This document shows, piece after piece, positions 50,243 through 59,068 of a DNA stretch of 64,000 nucleotides. A program made the position numbers and the translations under genes. Origin of the DNA: Actinoplanes sp. SE50/110 (GTDB lineage Bacteria > Actinomycetota > Actinomycetes > Mycobacteriales > Micromonosporaceae); NCBI RefSeq assembly GCF_900119315.1, contig NZ_LT827010.1, positions 758,501 through 822,500 on the forward strand, in the 5' to 3' direction. The notes under the pieces are model-generated. The model ran no database searches. It saw only the letters and a list, made by a program, of their open reading frames with translations, and was not told where the DNA came from. Numbering within the stretch: position 1 is the first letter of the stretch; every line of letters starts with the position of its first letter.

Positions 50243-53065
50243 GTGAGCACGGGATCCTCGGGCCTGCCTGTGCGACGTGGTCCGCTCTCCTGGTCGCGCG
50301 ACGCCGGGATCCGCACCAAACTCGCCGGCCTGATGGTCATTCCGCTGGTGGCCGCTCTGGCGCTGGCCTCGGTGCGGCTGATCGACGTACGCGGCACCGC
50401 GTCCGACGCCGGCCGGGTCGCCGACCTCACCCGGATCGGCACCGACCTCTCCGGCCTGAGCCGGCTGCTGCACCAGGAGCGGATGGCCGCCGCCGCGTTC
50501 CTCGCCGACACCGGCGCGGCGCCGGACCGTTTCCGGACGGCGACCGAGGCGGTCGACACCCAGATCCGGACCTTCCGTGCGCACCGCACCGCCCTCGGTG
50601 ACGTCCCGGCCCGGGTTGCCGACCGGCTTCGGCTGATCCAGGAGCAGCTCGGCACGCTCACCGACATCCGGGGCGCGGTCGAGGCCCGCAAGGACCTGCC
50701 GATCGTCACCATGGCCCAGCGCTACGACCAGGCGCTCGACCAGATCTTCGACTTCGACGACGTGGTCGTCCAGATCGCCGAGCCGGGCACGGTCGCCGAC
50801 GGTCTCCGCGGGCTCGCCGCGTTCGGCCGCATCCAGGAGGCGGTGGCCGACCAGGAGGCCACCGGGTACGTCGTGCAGGCCACCCGTCAGCTCGGCGCGG
50901 CCCAGCAACAGGAGCTGATCGGCGCTCAGGTCGCCCGGCAGGCGGCGCTCGACGACTTCCGGCAGATTGCCGACCGCGACCAGATCGGCCTGGTCGAGAG
51001 CACCCTGTCGAACCCCGTGGTGGCCCAGGCGGACGGACTGGTCACCCGGCTTGCCGGCGGCGGGTCGGTGGACGCCGACGAGCTGACCACGACGTACGGC
51101 CAAGTCCTCGATCTGCTTCAGGACACCGGCGGCAGACTCGACGGACAGGTCGCCGAGGACGCCCGGTACGACCGGGACGCCGCCGCGCGGCGGGCCACCG
51201 TCGAGTTCATCGTCGTGCTGCTGGTGCTGACCGCCGCGATCGCGATCGCCGCCTTCCTCGCCCGCCGGCTGCACCTGTCGCTGCGGATGCTGCGCGAGGG
51301 CGCGCTCGCCGTCGCGCACCGCGACCTGCCCGACGCGGTCACCCGGCTGCAGGACGCGGACAGCCTCGGCGAGGGTGGCGTCGACCGGATCGTCGCCGAG
51401 ACCCGCGACCCGTTCCGGCTCACCGATCGCGACGAGTTCGGCCAGGTCGCCGAGGCGTTCAACATGGTGCACCGGGAGGCGATCCGGGTCGCCGCGGAAC
51501 AGGCCGCCCTGCGCACCAGCGTCTCCGCGATGTTCCTCAGCCTGGCCCGGCGCAGTCAGGCGCTGGTCGACCGGATGATCGGCGAACTCGACCAGATCGA
51601 ACGCACCGAGGAGGACCCGAAGCGGCTCGCCAAGCTCTTCGACCTCGACCACCTCGCCACCCGGATGCGCCGCAACGACGAGAACCTGCTGGTCCTGGCC
51701 GGCGCCGACGTGGGCGCCCCGCGCCGCGAGGACGCCCTGCTGGTCGACGTGCTGCGCGCCGCACAGTCCGAAGTGGAGCAGTACCACCGGATCGAGTTCG
51801 GCGCGATCGACACCGACGTGGCGGTCGCCGCGGCCGCGGTCAACGACGTGGTCCGGCTGATCGCCGAGCTGCTCGACAACGCCACCCGCTTCTCGCCGCC
51901 GACCACGGTGGTGATGGCCCACGGACGGCGCTCCGGTGAGCAGCTCGTGGTCCAGGTCGAGGACCGGGGCCTGGGCATCACCCCGGAACAACTCGAGGTG
52001 ATCAACCGGCGGCTGGCCGAACCGGCCGAGGTCGACGTGGCCGCGTTCCGCCTGATGGGTTTCGCGGTGATCGCCCGGCTCGCCGCCCGGCACGGCATCA
52101 CGGTCCGCCTGCTGCCGCACCGCGAGGGCGGCACGATCGCCGAGATCAGCCTGCCGGCCGAGGTCACCGTCCTGCCCGGAATGCAGAGCACCCCGGGACG
52201 CGCGGCCAGCTGGACACGTCCCGGCCCGCCGCCGCAGGCGATCGCCGGAGCGGAGCGTGCTACGCCGGAGGTCCGCCCGCCGGTACGTACCGTCCCGGCG
52301 CCCACCGCGCCGGCCGCTCCGCGGTGGGCGGCGATCGAGCCCGGCCCGCAGCCCGACCTGGACCTGCGGCCGACACCGGACCGGCCGCCGCTGCCCACCC
52401 GAGTGCCGAAGCCGGACGTGGGCGCGGAACCCGCCCCGACGCCGCTGTTCACCCCGGCCGCCGCGCCCGTCTCGGCGCATCCGGTGTCCGCACATCCGGT
52501 GTCCGTGCATCCGGTGTCGGCGCCGATCCAGGTCAGGATGCAGCACAGCTGGTTCGAGGGGGAGGCGGCGGCCGGTCCGCGCGGGATGCCGACCGCGGGC
52601 TACGCGCCGGCACCGGTCTCCGCGATGCCCGCCACCGCGCCGGTGAGTGCGGCGCCGGTCTCCGTGCCCGCGGCGAGTGCGGCGTCCGTCTCCGTGCCCG
52701 CGGCGAGTGCGGCGTCCGTCTCCGTGCCCGCGGCGAGCGCGGCGCCGGTCTCCGGCGGTGGGGCGGTGCCGCGTCCCCGCCCGGCGCTCGAGGACCGGTG
52801 GCGGACCGCGGCCGACGACGGCTGGCAGCGGGCCCGCGACGCCGCGGCCCCGCGGGACGCCGGTACCACCCGATCCGGGCTGCCGAAGCGCATCCCGCAG
52901 GCGCAGCTCGTTCCCGGCGGGGTGACCGACCCGCCCCGCGCACAGCATCGTCGCAGCCCCGACGACGTCCGTGGACTGCTGTCCGCGTACACCCGTGGGG
53001 TGCAGCGAGGGCGGACCGATGGCACCGCCGAGGCACCACCGGCTCCTAAGGAGAATCGACAGTGA
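50243..53065 (+). CDS. Conservon sensor histidine kinase (nitrate/nitrite-sensor type, CvnA)
   Basis: The 940-residue protein has a transmembrane helix at about 30-48, a NIT-like extracytoplasmic domain (about 50-315), a second helix (about 318-342), and HAMP and coiled segments. The conservon kinase core follows: ARRSQALVDRM and LFDLDHLATRMRRNDENLL at about 430-485, N-box ELLDNATRFSPP near 545 and EDRGLGI near 573. After residue 650 comes a Pro/Ala-rich tail with 5- and 10-residue tandem repeats. GTG 50243 follows GAAGGAG. It leads the operon with roadblock, DUF742 and GTPase genes and overlaps the next by four bases. Confidence 0.93.
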   Translation: MSTGSSGLPVRRGPLSWSRDAGIRTKLAGLMVIPLVAALALASVRLIDVRGTASDAGRVADLTRIGTDLSGLSRLLHQERMAAAAFLADTGAAPDRFRTATEAVDTQIRTFRAHRTALGDVPARVADRLRLIQEQLGTLTDIRGAVEARKDLPIVTMAQRYDQALDQIFDFDDVVVQIAEPGTVADGLRGLAAFGRIQEAVADQEATGYVVQATRQLGAAQQQELIGAQVARQAALDDFRQIADRDQIGLVESTLSNPVVAQADGLVTRLAGGGSVDADELTTTYGQVLDLLQDTGGRLDGQVAEDARYDRDAAARRATVEFIVVLLVLTAAIAIAAFLARRLHLSLRMLREGALAVAHRDLPDAVTRLQDADSLGEGGVDRIVAETRDPFRLTDRDEFGQVAEAFNMVHREAIRVAAEQAALRTSVSAMFLSLARRSQALVDRMIGELDQIERTEEDPKRLAKLFDLDHLATRMRRNDENLLVLAGADVGAPRREDALLVDVLRAAQSEVEQYHRIEFGAIDTDVAVAAAAVNDVVRLIAELLDNATRFSPPTTVVMAHGRRSGEQLVVQVEDRGLGITPEQLEVINRRLAEPAEVDVAAFRLMGFAVIARLAARHGITVRLLPHREGGTIAEISLPAEVTVLPGMQSTPGRAASWTRPGPPPQAIAGAERATPEVRPPVRTVPAPTAPAAPRWAAIEPGPQPDLDLRPTPDRPPLPTRVPKPDVGAEPAPTPLFTPAAAPVSAHPVSAHPVSVHPVSAPIQVRMQHSWFEGEAAAGPRGMPTAGYAPAPVSAMPATAPVSAAPVSVPAASAASVSVPAASAASVSVPAASAAPVSGGGAVPRPRPALEDRWRTAADDGWQRARDAAAPRDAGTTRSGLPKRIPQAQLVPGGVTDPPRAQHRRSPDDVRGLLSAYTRGVQRGRTDGTAEAPPAPKENRQ
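52471..52522 (+). repeat. 15-bp tandem repeat in the kinase tail
   Basis: About three copies of a 15-bp unit encode SAHPV/SVHPV. It is one of two tandem arrays in the tail. Confidence 0.75.
52651..52755 (+). repeat. 30-bp tandem repeat in the kinase tail
   Basis: About 3.5 copies of a 30-bp unit encode ASAASVSVPA. The copies differ at only a few bases, so the array may be length-variable between strains. Confidence 0.85.
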
Positions 53066-53475
53066 CCAGGCCTCCCACCATGCAGGACATGGGCTGGCTG
53101 CTCAACAACTTCGCCGACAGCATCGCCGGGATCGCGCACGTGGTGGCGGTCTCCGCGGACGGCCTGTTGCTGGCATGCTCCCGGGATCTGCCGCCGGACC
53201 GGGCGGATCAACTGGCCGCGATCACCTCCGGGGTGGTCAGTCTCACCGACGGTGCGTCCCGGATGTTCAGCGCCGGGAAGGTGCAGCAGACGATCATCGA
53301 GATGGACAGCGGTTATCTTTTCCTGATGTCCATCAGCGACGGTTCCTCGATGGCGGTGCTGGCCGCGCGCAGCTGCGACGTCGGCCAGGTCGGTTACGAG
53401 ATGGCCCTGCTGGTGGAGCGCGTCGGCGCCGCCCTGTCGCCGGTGGCCCGCGAGGCCGTCGGCCACGCCAGATAG
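53062..53475 (+). CDS. Roadblock/LC7 domain protein (CvnB)
   Basis: The 137-residue roadblock-fold protein (MGWLLNNFADSIAGIAHVVAVSADGLLLA) is the partner and likely regulator of the downstream Ras-like GTPase in conservons. It starts with GTG in a four-base overlap with the kinase stop. The length and the QQTIIEMDSGYLFLMSISDGSSMAVLA core are typical. Confidence 0.93.
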   Translation: MTRPPTMQDMGWLLNNFADSIAGIAHVVAVSADGLLLACSRDLPPDRADQLAAITSGVVSLTDGASRMFSAGKVQQTIIEMDSGYLFLMSISDGSSMAVLAARSCDVGQVGYEMALLVERVGAALSPVAREAVGHAR

Positions 53476-53525
53476 AGCCTGAGCGCCGGGGCCCCCGGCC
53501 CCGGCGGAGATGAGGTGACCGCGAC

Positions 53526-53888
53526 ATGAGTGAGCCGCACGATCCCCGGGGCAACCTGGTGCGGCCGTACGCGGTGACCCGCGGCCGGACCGAGCCGATC
53601 CGGGACATCCCGATCGAAGCGGTCCTGGTCGCCAGCCCGGCGGCCGTGCAGGAGTCACGTTTCGCCGGGCACGACAAGTACCGCATCGCCGCGCTGTGTG
53701 AGCCGAAAGCACTATCGCTCGCCGAGCTCGCGGCGTTGACCCGGTTGCCTCTCGGGGTGGCCCGGGTCCTCGTCGCCGACATGGTCGCCGACGGTTTGCT
53801 CGCGCTGCACAGTGCCGCTCCCAAGCGTGGCTTCACGGAGCGGATGGATCTGCTGGGAAGGGTTTTGAGTGGACTTCGCAAGCTCTGA
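53526..53888 (+). CDS. DUF742 protein (CvnC)
   Basis: The 120-residue DUF742 protein has the family features RPYAVTRGRT and a winged-helix-like C-terminal part (LSLAELAALTRLPLGVARVLVADM). It is the third conservon component and is thought to work with the GTPase; its biochemical role is unknown. ATG start after GATGAGGTGA. It overlaps the GTPase gene by 20 bases. Confidence 0.93.
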   Translation: MSEPHDPRGNLVRPYAVTRGRTEPIRDIPIEAVLVASPAAVQESRFAGHDKYRIAALCEPKALSLAELAALTRLPLGVARVLVADMVADGLLALHSAAPKRGFTERMDLLGRVLSGLRKL

Positions 53889-54480
53889 GTGGGCGGGGGC
53901 GTCCCCTTCGGAGATCACCTCCGCGAAGATCGTCATCGCTGGTGGTTTCGGCGTCGGGAAGACGACCCTGGTCGGCGCGGTCTCCGAGATCGAGCCGCTG
54001 ACCACGGAGGCCGTGATGACCGCGGCCGGGGCCGGCATCGACGACGCCTCCAAGGTGCCGGAGAAGGGCACCACCACGGTGGCGATGGACTTCGGCCGGA
54101 TCACCATGGCCGACGATCTGATCCTCTACCTCTTCGGGACGCCCGGGCAGACCCGGTTCTGGTTCATGTGGGACGAGTTGATCAGGGGCGCGGTCGGCGC
54201 CGCGGTGCTGGTCGACACGCGGCGGCTGACCGACGCCTTCGCCCCGCTGGACTACTTCGAGAACCGGCACCTGCCCTACCTGGTGGCGGTCAACTGCTTC
54301 GACGGCGCGCCGCGCTACGAGCCGGAGGAGGTCCGGGAGGCGCTGGCGATCCCGGCCCGGGTCCCGCTGATCATGTGCGACGCCCGGCACCGCGAGTCGG
54401 TCAAGGCGGTTCTGATCGGCGTCGTCGAGCACGCCATGACCACGCTGGTCGCCGAACACGAGCAGGGCGTGACCGTGTGA
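53869..54480 (+). CDS. Conservon Ras-like GTPase (CvnD)
   Basis: The 203-residue small GTPase has the P-loop GGFGVGKTT, a switch II-like FGTPGQTRFW and a base-recognition loop NCFDG in place of NKxD, as usual in this bacterial family. GTG 53869 follows GGGAAGGG and overlaps the DUF742 gene. It should relay the signal from the kinase-roadblock complex. No cytochrome P450 gene (CvnE) follows; the operon ends at the hairpin 54564-54617. Confidence 0.93.
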   Translation: MDFASSEWAGASPSEITSAKIVIAGGFGVGKTTLVGAVSEIEPLTTEAVMTAAGAGIDDASKVPEKGTTTVAMDFGRITMADDLILYLFGTPGQTRFWFMWDELIRGAVGAAVLVDTRRLTDAFAPLDYFENRHLPYLVAVNCFDGAPRYEPEEVREALAIPARVPLIMCDARHRESVKAVLIGVVEHAMTTLVAEHEQGVTV

Positions 54481-54563
54481 GTCGCTGCTCGACGATCAAG
54501 ATCAAGACTGTGATGCAGATGTCGTGCGCTGCGGCCGATAACTGACCGTAGCTCCCGCCGGGA

Positions 54564-54617
54564 CCCTTGCGGGCCGGGCTGGCCGCTGACGCGTCCAGAA
54601 CGCCCGGCCCGCAAGGG
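54564..54617 (+). terminator. Conservon operon terminator hairpin
   Basis: A perfect 16-bp GC-rich stem (54564-54579 with 54602-54617) encloses a 22-base loop, about 85 bases after the GTPase stop. There is no T-run. Confidence 0.6.
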
Positions 54618-54710
54618 CGACATCCGCGGGTGGGCACGGGCGCCACGCGGCCCCCGCCCCGGACCGCCCGCGCCGTCAGGCCTGTTCCGTCACTGACGAA
54701 TTCTCGGCGG

Positions 54711-54766
54711 GGCTAGCTGTGATGTCCGGCCAGGTTGAACAACCTGGCCGGACATCACAGCTAGCC
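54711..54766. terminator. 26-bp perfect palindrome between convergent genes
   Basis: The stem 54711-54736 pairs perfectly with 54741-54766 around a four-base loop. It covers the stop codon of the minus-strand HemD-like gene (stop ending at 54761), so both converging transcripts would form it. Its strength and symmetry suggest a bidirectional terminator or mRNA-end barrier. Confidence 0.65.
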
Positions 54767-55885
54767 GGCGATGCGGTAGCCGCGCTTGACGACCGTCTGG
54801 ACGATGCCGGGGATGGCGGCCCGGAGGCGGGCGACGGCCATCTCGACCGCGTGTTCGTCGGCGTGGCGGGGGAGGGTTTGCAGGAGAGCGGCGCGGGACA
54901 GGACCCGGCCCGGTGAGGTGGCCAGGGCGCGCAGGACCGCCATCGGGGCCGGGGCCAGCTGGCGCAGCCGGCCGTCGATCACCGCGGCGTGCCCGCGCAG
55001 CGTGATCGCGTGGCCGTTGACCTGCAGGGAGACCGCGCGCTGGGGGAGTTCGTCGGTCAGGGTGCGAACCAGCGCGCTGAGCCGGGCCCGGGCCGGCGTC
55101 GTGACCGGGATCTCCAGCCGGCGCAGCGGCTCGGCGGTGACCGGCCCGACGCAGGCGGCCAGCACGTCCGAGCGGAGTGCGTCCAGCAGCGGATCGACGG
55201 CCGGACCGGCGGCGCGCAGCAGTGCGTGCACGGCGGCCGCCGAGGTGAACGTCACGGCGTCGACCAGCCGGCCGGCGATCAGGTCGACGAGGCGGTGCAG
55301 CGGCGCGGTGTCGGTCGGTGGCGCCCAGCGGTAGACCGGCAACTCGATCACCCGGGCGCCGGCCGCGCGCAGTACCTCGGTGTATTCGGGCTGGCTCTCC
55401 CCGTGCAACTGCAGGGCGACGGTCAGCCCGCCGAGGCCGCGGGTGGTCAGGTGCTCGACCACCTCCGCGGAGCTCTCGCCCTCCGGGGTCCAGCATTCCC
55501 GCAGGCCGGCGGTACGGACCGCGGCGCGCGCCTTGGGGCCGCGGGCGACCAGATAGGAGCGGTCGAGCACCGCGCGCAGTGGCTCGGCCAGCCCCCAGCT
55601 CTCCGCGGCCTCCAGCCAGCCGCGCATCCCGATCCCGGTGCTGACCAGCACGATGTCCGGGGGTGAGTCCAGGCAGGCACGGGTGGCGGCGCGCAGTTCG
55701 GCGTCGTCGGCGATCGGCACGATCCGCAGCGCGGGGGCGAGCACGACCCGGGCGCCGCGGCCCTCCAGCAGGGCGGCCAGCTCATCCCGGCGCCGGTCGG
55801 AGGTGACGCCGACGGTGTATCCGGCCAGGACGGCCGCGGGCTCGTCCAGCGCCGACCGTCGTGCCGCCGGGATCCGCTCCGTCAT
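54761..55885 (-). CDS. HemD-like uroporphyrinogen-III synthase fused to a winged-helix DNA-binding domain
   Basis: The first 260 or so of 374 residues have the HemD fold (GYTVGVTSDRRRDELAALLEGRGARVVLAPAL, DAVTFTSAAAVHALL, ACVGPVTAEPL). The last 100 form an OmpR-type winged helix ending in EHAVEMAVARLRAAI...VVKRGYRIAG. Such fusions exist in Actinobacteria as probable regulators, and the true uroporphyrinogen synthase is usually elsewhere. ATG 55885 gives MTERIPAARR; the frame is open to 55975. Whether it still makes uroporphyrinogen III is unknown. Confidence 0.87.
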   Translation of the reverse strand: MTERIPAARRSALDEPAAVLAGYTVGVTSDRRRDELAALLEGRGARVVLAPALRIVPIADDAELRAATRACLDSPPDIVLVSTGIGMRGWLEAAESWGLAEPLRAVLDRSYLVARGPKARAAVRTAGLRECWTPEGESSAEVVEHLTTRGLGGLTVALQLHGESQPEYTEVLRAAGARVIELPVYRWAPPTDTAPLHRLVDLIAGRLVDAVTFTSAAAVHALLRAAGPAVDPLLDALRSDVLAACVGPVTAEPLRRLEIPVTTPARARLSALVRTLTDELPQRAVSLQVNGHAITLRGHAAVIDGRLRQLAPAPMAVLRALATSPGRVLSRAALLQTLPRHADEHAVEMAVARLRAAIPGIVQTVVKRGYRIAG

Positions 55886-56533
55886 CCGGCGCCGAACAGC
55901 GGGGGAAGGGCCGCAGCGGCCGGGGATGGGAAAGTGAGAAGTCGCGGCGTGGCCGGGCGGTCCACCGAAGGGCACGCTCGAGTCCCGTCGTCCTCAGCGT
56001 AGACCCGCTCCCATGTCACGCTTACGGTCCTCGCCATGCCTCCGTCCGGGGCACGCCGCGACTTCTCCTCGCCACTCCGGCGAACCGGTGTGGCGAACAC
56101 CGCCAGGTCCGTCCTCAACCCTGACGGTGGTCTCTCCATGGTGCGCCCTGACGCGTCGCCTCGGCCAGAGCCGGGCCGCGCCGTCCGGGGTTCCGCACCG
56201 ATGGCCATGCCGGGAAGCCTGCCGGTGGGGAATTTCGGCGTGGCGTCCCATTTGTTTCGAGCCTGCTAAGAGCCGTCCACGAGCCAGTTGGTGAACCCGA
56301 GACAGGACGACCTCAGACACCGAGTATGCTGGATACCGTTTGAGGTCCCGCCTCGGGCCATTCACCCAGGGGCAGCCTGTTTTGACCACGCGCCGCGCGG
56401 CCGGGTATTGTTGCCTGCTGTTGTGCGATAGCTGGCGAGCGCTCCCTCTGGGGTGTGCTTGATCGTCGTGTCGACGTCGAGTTCGACGCGACCAGCGCGC
56501 GCCCCCAGACCGACGACGAGACAAGGTAATTCT
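55886..56533. other. Intergenic region between the HemD-like gene and rplM
   Basis: About 650 bases with no convincing gene. It includes the promoter at 56382-56411, a CCTCA...TGAGG inverted repeat near 56310-56345, and no recognised RNA family. Confidence 0.55.
56382..56411 (+). promoter_or_regulatory. Putative rplM-rpsI promoter
   Basis: TTGACC (56382-56387) and TATTGT (56406-56411) are 18 bases apart, about 120 bases before rplM. Confidence 0.55.
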
Positions 56534-56977
56534 GTGCGTACGTACAGCCCGAAGCCGGGTGAGATCGAGCGTCAGTGGCACATTATCGACGCTTCTGACG
56601 TCGTTCTGGGCCGCCTGGCTACCCACACCGCGACTCTCCTGCGTGGCAAGCACAAGCCCACGTTCGCCCCGCACGTCGACACGGGCGACTTCGTGGTGAT
56701 CATCAACGCCGGCAAGGTCGCGCTGACCGGCAACAAGCGGCAGACCAAGGTCGCCTACCGGCACTCCGGTTACCCGGGTGGTCTGAAGCAGGTCGGTTAC
56801 GAGGAGCTGCTGTCCAAGCGCCCCGAGAAGGCGATCGAGCTGGCGGTCAAGGGCATGCTCCCGCACAACAAGCTGGCGCGCCAGATCATCAAGAAGCTGA
56901 AGGTCTACCCGGGCGCCGAGCACCCGCACGCCGCGCAGCAGCCGAAGCCGTTCGAAATCACCCAGATCGCGCAGTGA
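56534..56977 (+). CDS. rplM: 50S ribosomal protein L13 (uL13)
   Basis: The 147-residue protein assembles early on 23S r[33 protein letters not shown] is typical; GTG 56534 is chosen by homology, as the frame upstream to 56453 is not conserved. The [23 protein letters not shown] segment is diagnostic. rpsI follows 20 bases later, the usual pair. Confidence 0.97.
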   Translation: MRTYSPKPGEIERQWHIIDASDVVLGRLATHTATLLRGKHKPTFAPHVDTGDFVVIINAGKVALTGNKRQTKVAYRHSGYPGGLKQVGYEELLSKRPEKAIELAVKGMLPHNKLARQIIKKLKVYPGAEHPHAAQQPKPFEITQIAQ

Positions 56978-56997
56978 GCGCGGGAGAAGGCAGCAGC

Positions 56998-57504
56998 ATG
57001 ACCGACATCATCGAGCCCGAGGTCGTCGAGACCGTCGAGACCGTCGAGGAGCCCGCTGAGACGGTCGTCGTCGTCGAGACGCCCGCGCCGGCTCCGGTTC
57101 GCGCCCCGCGTCCCGGTGACCGTCCGGTCCAGACCGTGGGCCGCCGCAAGGAGGCCATCGTCCGGGTGCGCCTCGTCCCCGGCACCGGCAAGATCACCTG
57201 CAACGGCCGTGAGCTCGAGAACTACTTCCCGAGCAAGGTCCACCAGCAGCTGATCCGCGAGCCGCTCGTCACCGTCGAGCGCGCCGAGCAGTTCGACGTG
57301 ATCGCGAACCTGCGTGGCGGCGGCATCACCGGCCAGGCCGGTGCGCTGCGCCTCGGCATCGCCCGCGCCCTGATCGCGGACGAGGCCGACGACCGTCCCG
57401 CCCTGAAGAAGGCCGGCTTCCTGACCCGTGACGCTCGGGTCAAGGAGAGCAAGAAGTACGGTCTCAAGAAGGCCCGCAAGGCCCCGCAGTACTCGAAGCG
57501 CTGA
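56998..57504 (+). CDS. rpsI: 30S ribosomal protein S9 (uS9)
   Basis: This 168-residue protein has a C-terminal tail ending [12 protein letters not shown] that reaches the P-site tRNA. The core starts at [17 protein letters not shown]. The first 40 residues form an acidic Glu/Val/Pro extension, typical of Actinobacteria. ATG 56998 follows GGGAGAAGG; GTG 56974 would overlap rplM. Confidence 0.97.
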   Translation: MTDIIEPEVVETVETVEEPAETVVVVETPAPAPVRAPRPGDRPVQTVGRRKEAIVRVRLVPGTGKITCNGRELENYFPSKVHQQLIREPLVTVERAEQFDVIANLRGGGITGQAGALRLGIARALIADEADDRPALKKAGFLTRDARVKESKKYGLKKARKAPQYSKR

Positions 57505-57512
57505 TTTTTCCT

Positions 57513-57570
57513 ACGGCGGCCGGGTGTTCCTTCCGATAAACGGGAGGACCACCCGGCCGCCGTGGTTTTT
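57513..57570 (+). terminator. rplM-rpsI intrinsic terminator
   Basis: CGGCGGCCGGGTG (57514-57526) pairs with CACCCGGCCGCCG (57550-57562), and the stem extends through inner bases. It is followed by TGGTTTTT. It is the clearest intrinsic terminator in the window. Confidence 0.85.
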
Positions 57571-57681
57571 GCGGCCTCTGCACGACCCCCCTCCCCCCAA
57601 CTAGCCGTTCCGGTACTCCTGCCCTGACGCGACGTTGTTGCACGCTTGCGGGGTAAGTGTCACCGGCGAAAGGAAGCCGCC

Positions 57682-59037
57682 ATGGGGCGACTCTTCGGCA
57701 CCGACGGCGTTCGCGGTCTCGCGAACGGCGATCTGCTCACCCCGGAACTGGCCCTCTCGGTCGCCGTCGCGGCCGCCCGGGTCCTGGTCGAGGCCGACAG
57801 CAGCCACCAGCCGCTCGCGATCGTGGGCCGTGACCCGCGGGCCAGCGGCGAGATGCTGGAAGCGGCGGTCGTCGCGGGCCTGACCAGCGCGGGTGCCAAT
57901 GTGGTCCGGGTCGGCGTGCTGCCGACGCCCGCGGTCGCGTACCTGGTGGGGCAGACCGGCGCCGACCTTGGCGTGATGCTCTCCGCGTCACACAACCCGA
58001 TGGCGGACAACGGGATCAAGCTCTTCGCCGCCGGCGGCCAGAAGCTGCCGGACGAGCTGGAGGAGCGGATCGAGAAGGCGGTCGCGGACGGGCACGGCCT
58101 GGTCGGGCGGCCCACCGGCGCCGGCATCGGCCGGGTGCACGACCTGCTGGACGGCGCCGAGCACTACATCAAGCACCTGGTCGAGTCGATCCCGCACCGC
58201 CTCGAAGGCATCAAGGTCGTGGTGGACTGCGCGAACGGCGCGGCCAGCGATGTCGGTCCGGTGGCCTACCGGGAGGCCGGCGCCGAGGTGATCGCGATCC
58301 ACGCCGAGCCGGACGGGTTGAACATCAACGAGGAGTGCGGCTCCACGCACCTCGACAAGGTGCGCGACGCGGTGCTGGCCGAGGGTGCCGACCTGGGTCT
58401 GGCCCATGACGGTGACGCGGACCGCTGCCTGGCCGTCACCGCGGCCGGTGACGTGGTCGACGGCGACCAGATCATGGCGATCCTGGCGGTGGCCATGCGC
58501 GACGCGGGCACGCTGACCGAGGACACCCTGGTCGCGACCGTGATGAGCAACCTGGGTCTGCGGATCGCGATGAAGCAGTCCGGGATCAAGCTGCTGGAGA
58601 CCAAGGTCGGCGACCGGTACGTGCTGGAGGAACTGCAGGGCGGCGGTCTGGCCCTGGGCGGCGAGCAGAGCGGGCACATCGTGATGCCGGCGTTCGCCAC
58701 CACCGGCGACGGCGTGCTGACCGGGCTGCACCTGATGGCGCAGCTGGCATCGAGCGGCAAGTCGCTGGCCGACCTGGCCGCGGTGGTGCACAAGCTGCCG
58801 CAGAAGCTGATCAACGTGAAGGTGGGCGACCGGGAAGCCGGCGCAGCCGCGCCGACCGTGCAGGCCGCCGTGGCGCTGGCCGAGGCCGAACTGGGCGAGA
58901 CCGGCCGGGTGCTGCTGCGCCCCTCCGGCACCGAGCCGCTGGTCCGGGTCATGGTCGAAGCCGCGACCGAGGAGCAGGCCGGTGCGGTCGCCGCCCGCAT
59001 CGCGGACGAGGTGCGGGCCGCCAGCCCCGTCGCGTGA
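57682..59037 (+). CDS. glmM: Phosphoglucosamine mutase
   Basis: GlmM converts glucosamine-6-phosphate to glucosamine-1-phosphate for UDP-GlcNAc and peptidoglycan. The 451-residue protein has the phosphoserine loop [15 protein letters not shown], the Mg loop AHDGDADRC and the C-terminal phosphate-binding [15 protein letters not shown] 57682 follows AAAGGAAG; the frame extends upstream to 57646. glmS lies 2 kb downstream, separated by two minus-strand genes. Confidence 0.96.
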   Translation: MGRLFGTDGVRGLANGDLLTPELALSVAVAAARVLVEADSSHQPLAIVGRDPRASGEMLEAAVVAGLTSAGANVVRVGVLPTPAVAYLVGQTGADLGVMLSASHNPMADNGIKLFAAGGQKLPDELEERIEKAVADGHGLVGRPTGAGIGRVHDLLDGAEHYIKHLVESIPHRLEGIKVVVDCANGAASDVGPVAYREAGAEVIAIHAEPDGLNINEECGSTHLDKVRDAVLAEGADLGLAHDGDADRCLAVTAAGDVVDGDQIMAILAVAMRDAGTLTEDTLVATVMSNLGLRIAMKQSGIKLLETKVGDRYVLEELQGGGLALGGEQSGHIVMPAFATTGDGVLTGLHLMAQLASSGKSLADLAAVVHKLPQKLINVKVGDREAGAAAPTVQAAVALAEAELGETGRVLLRPSGTEPLVRVMVEAATEEQAGAVAARIADEVRAASPVA

Positions 59038-59044
59038 CAGGTGC

Positions 59045-59068
59045 GGCCCGCCTCACTTGAGGCGGGCC
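59045..59068. terminator. Hairpin between convergent glmM and aminotransferase genes
   Basis: A 10-bp perfect stem, GGCCCGCCTC with GAGGCGGGCC, has an ACTT loop. It includes the stop codon of the minus-strand aminotransferase gene, so it can serve both directions. Confidence 0.6.

Noticed and set aside
49971..50246. A 91-codon plus-strand frame before the conservon kinase
   Set aside because: No ribosome site, no recognisable domain, and it runs into the kinase start region. It is more likely regulatory DNA.
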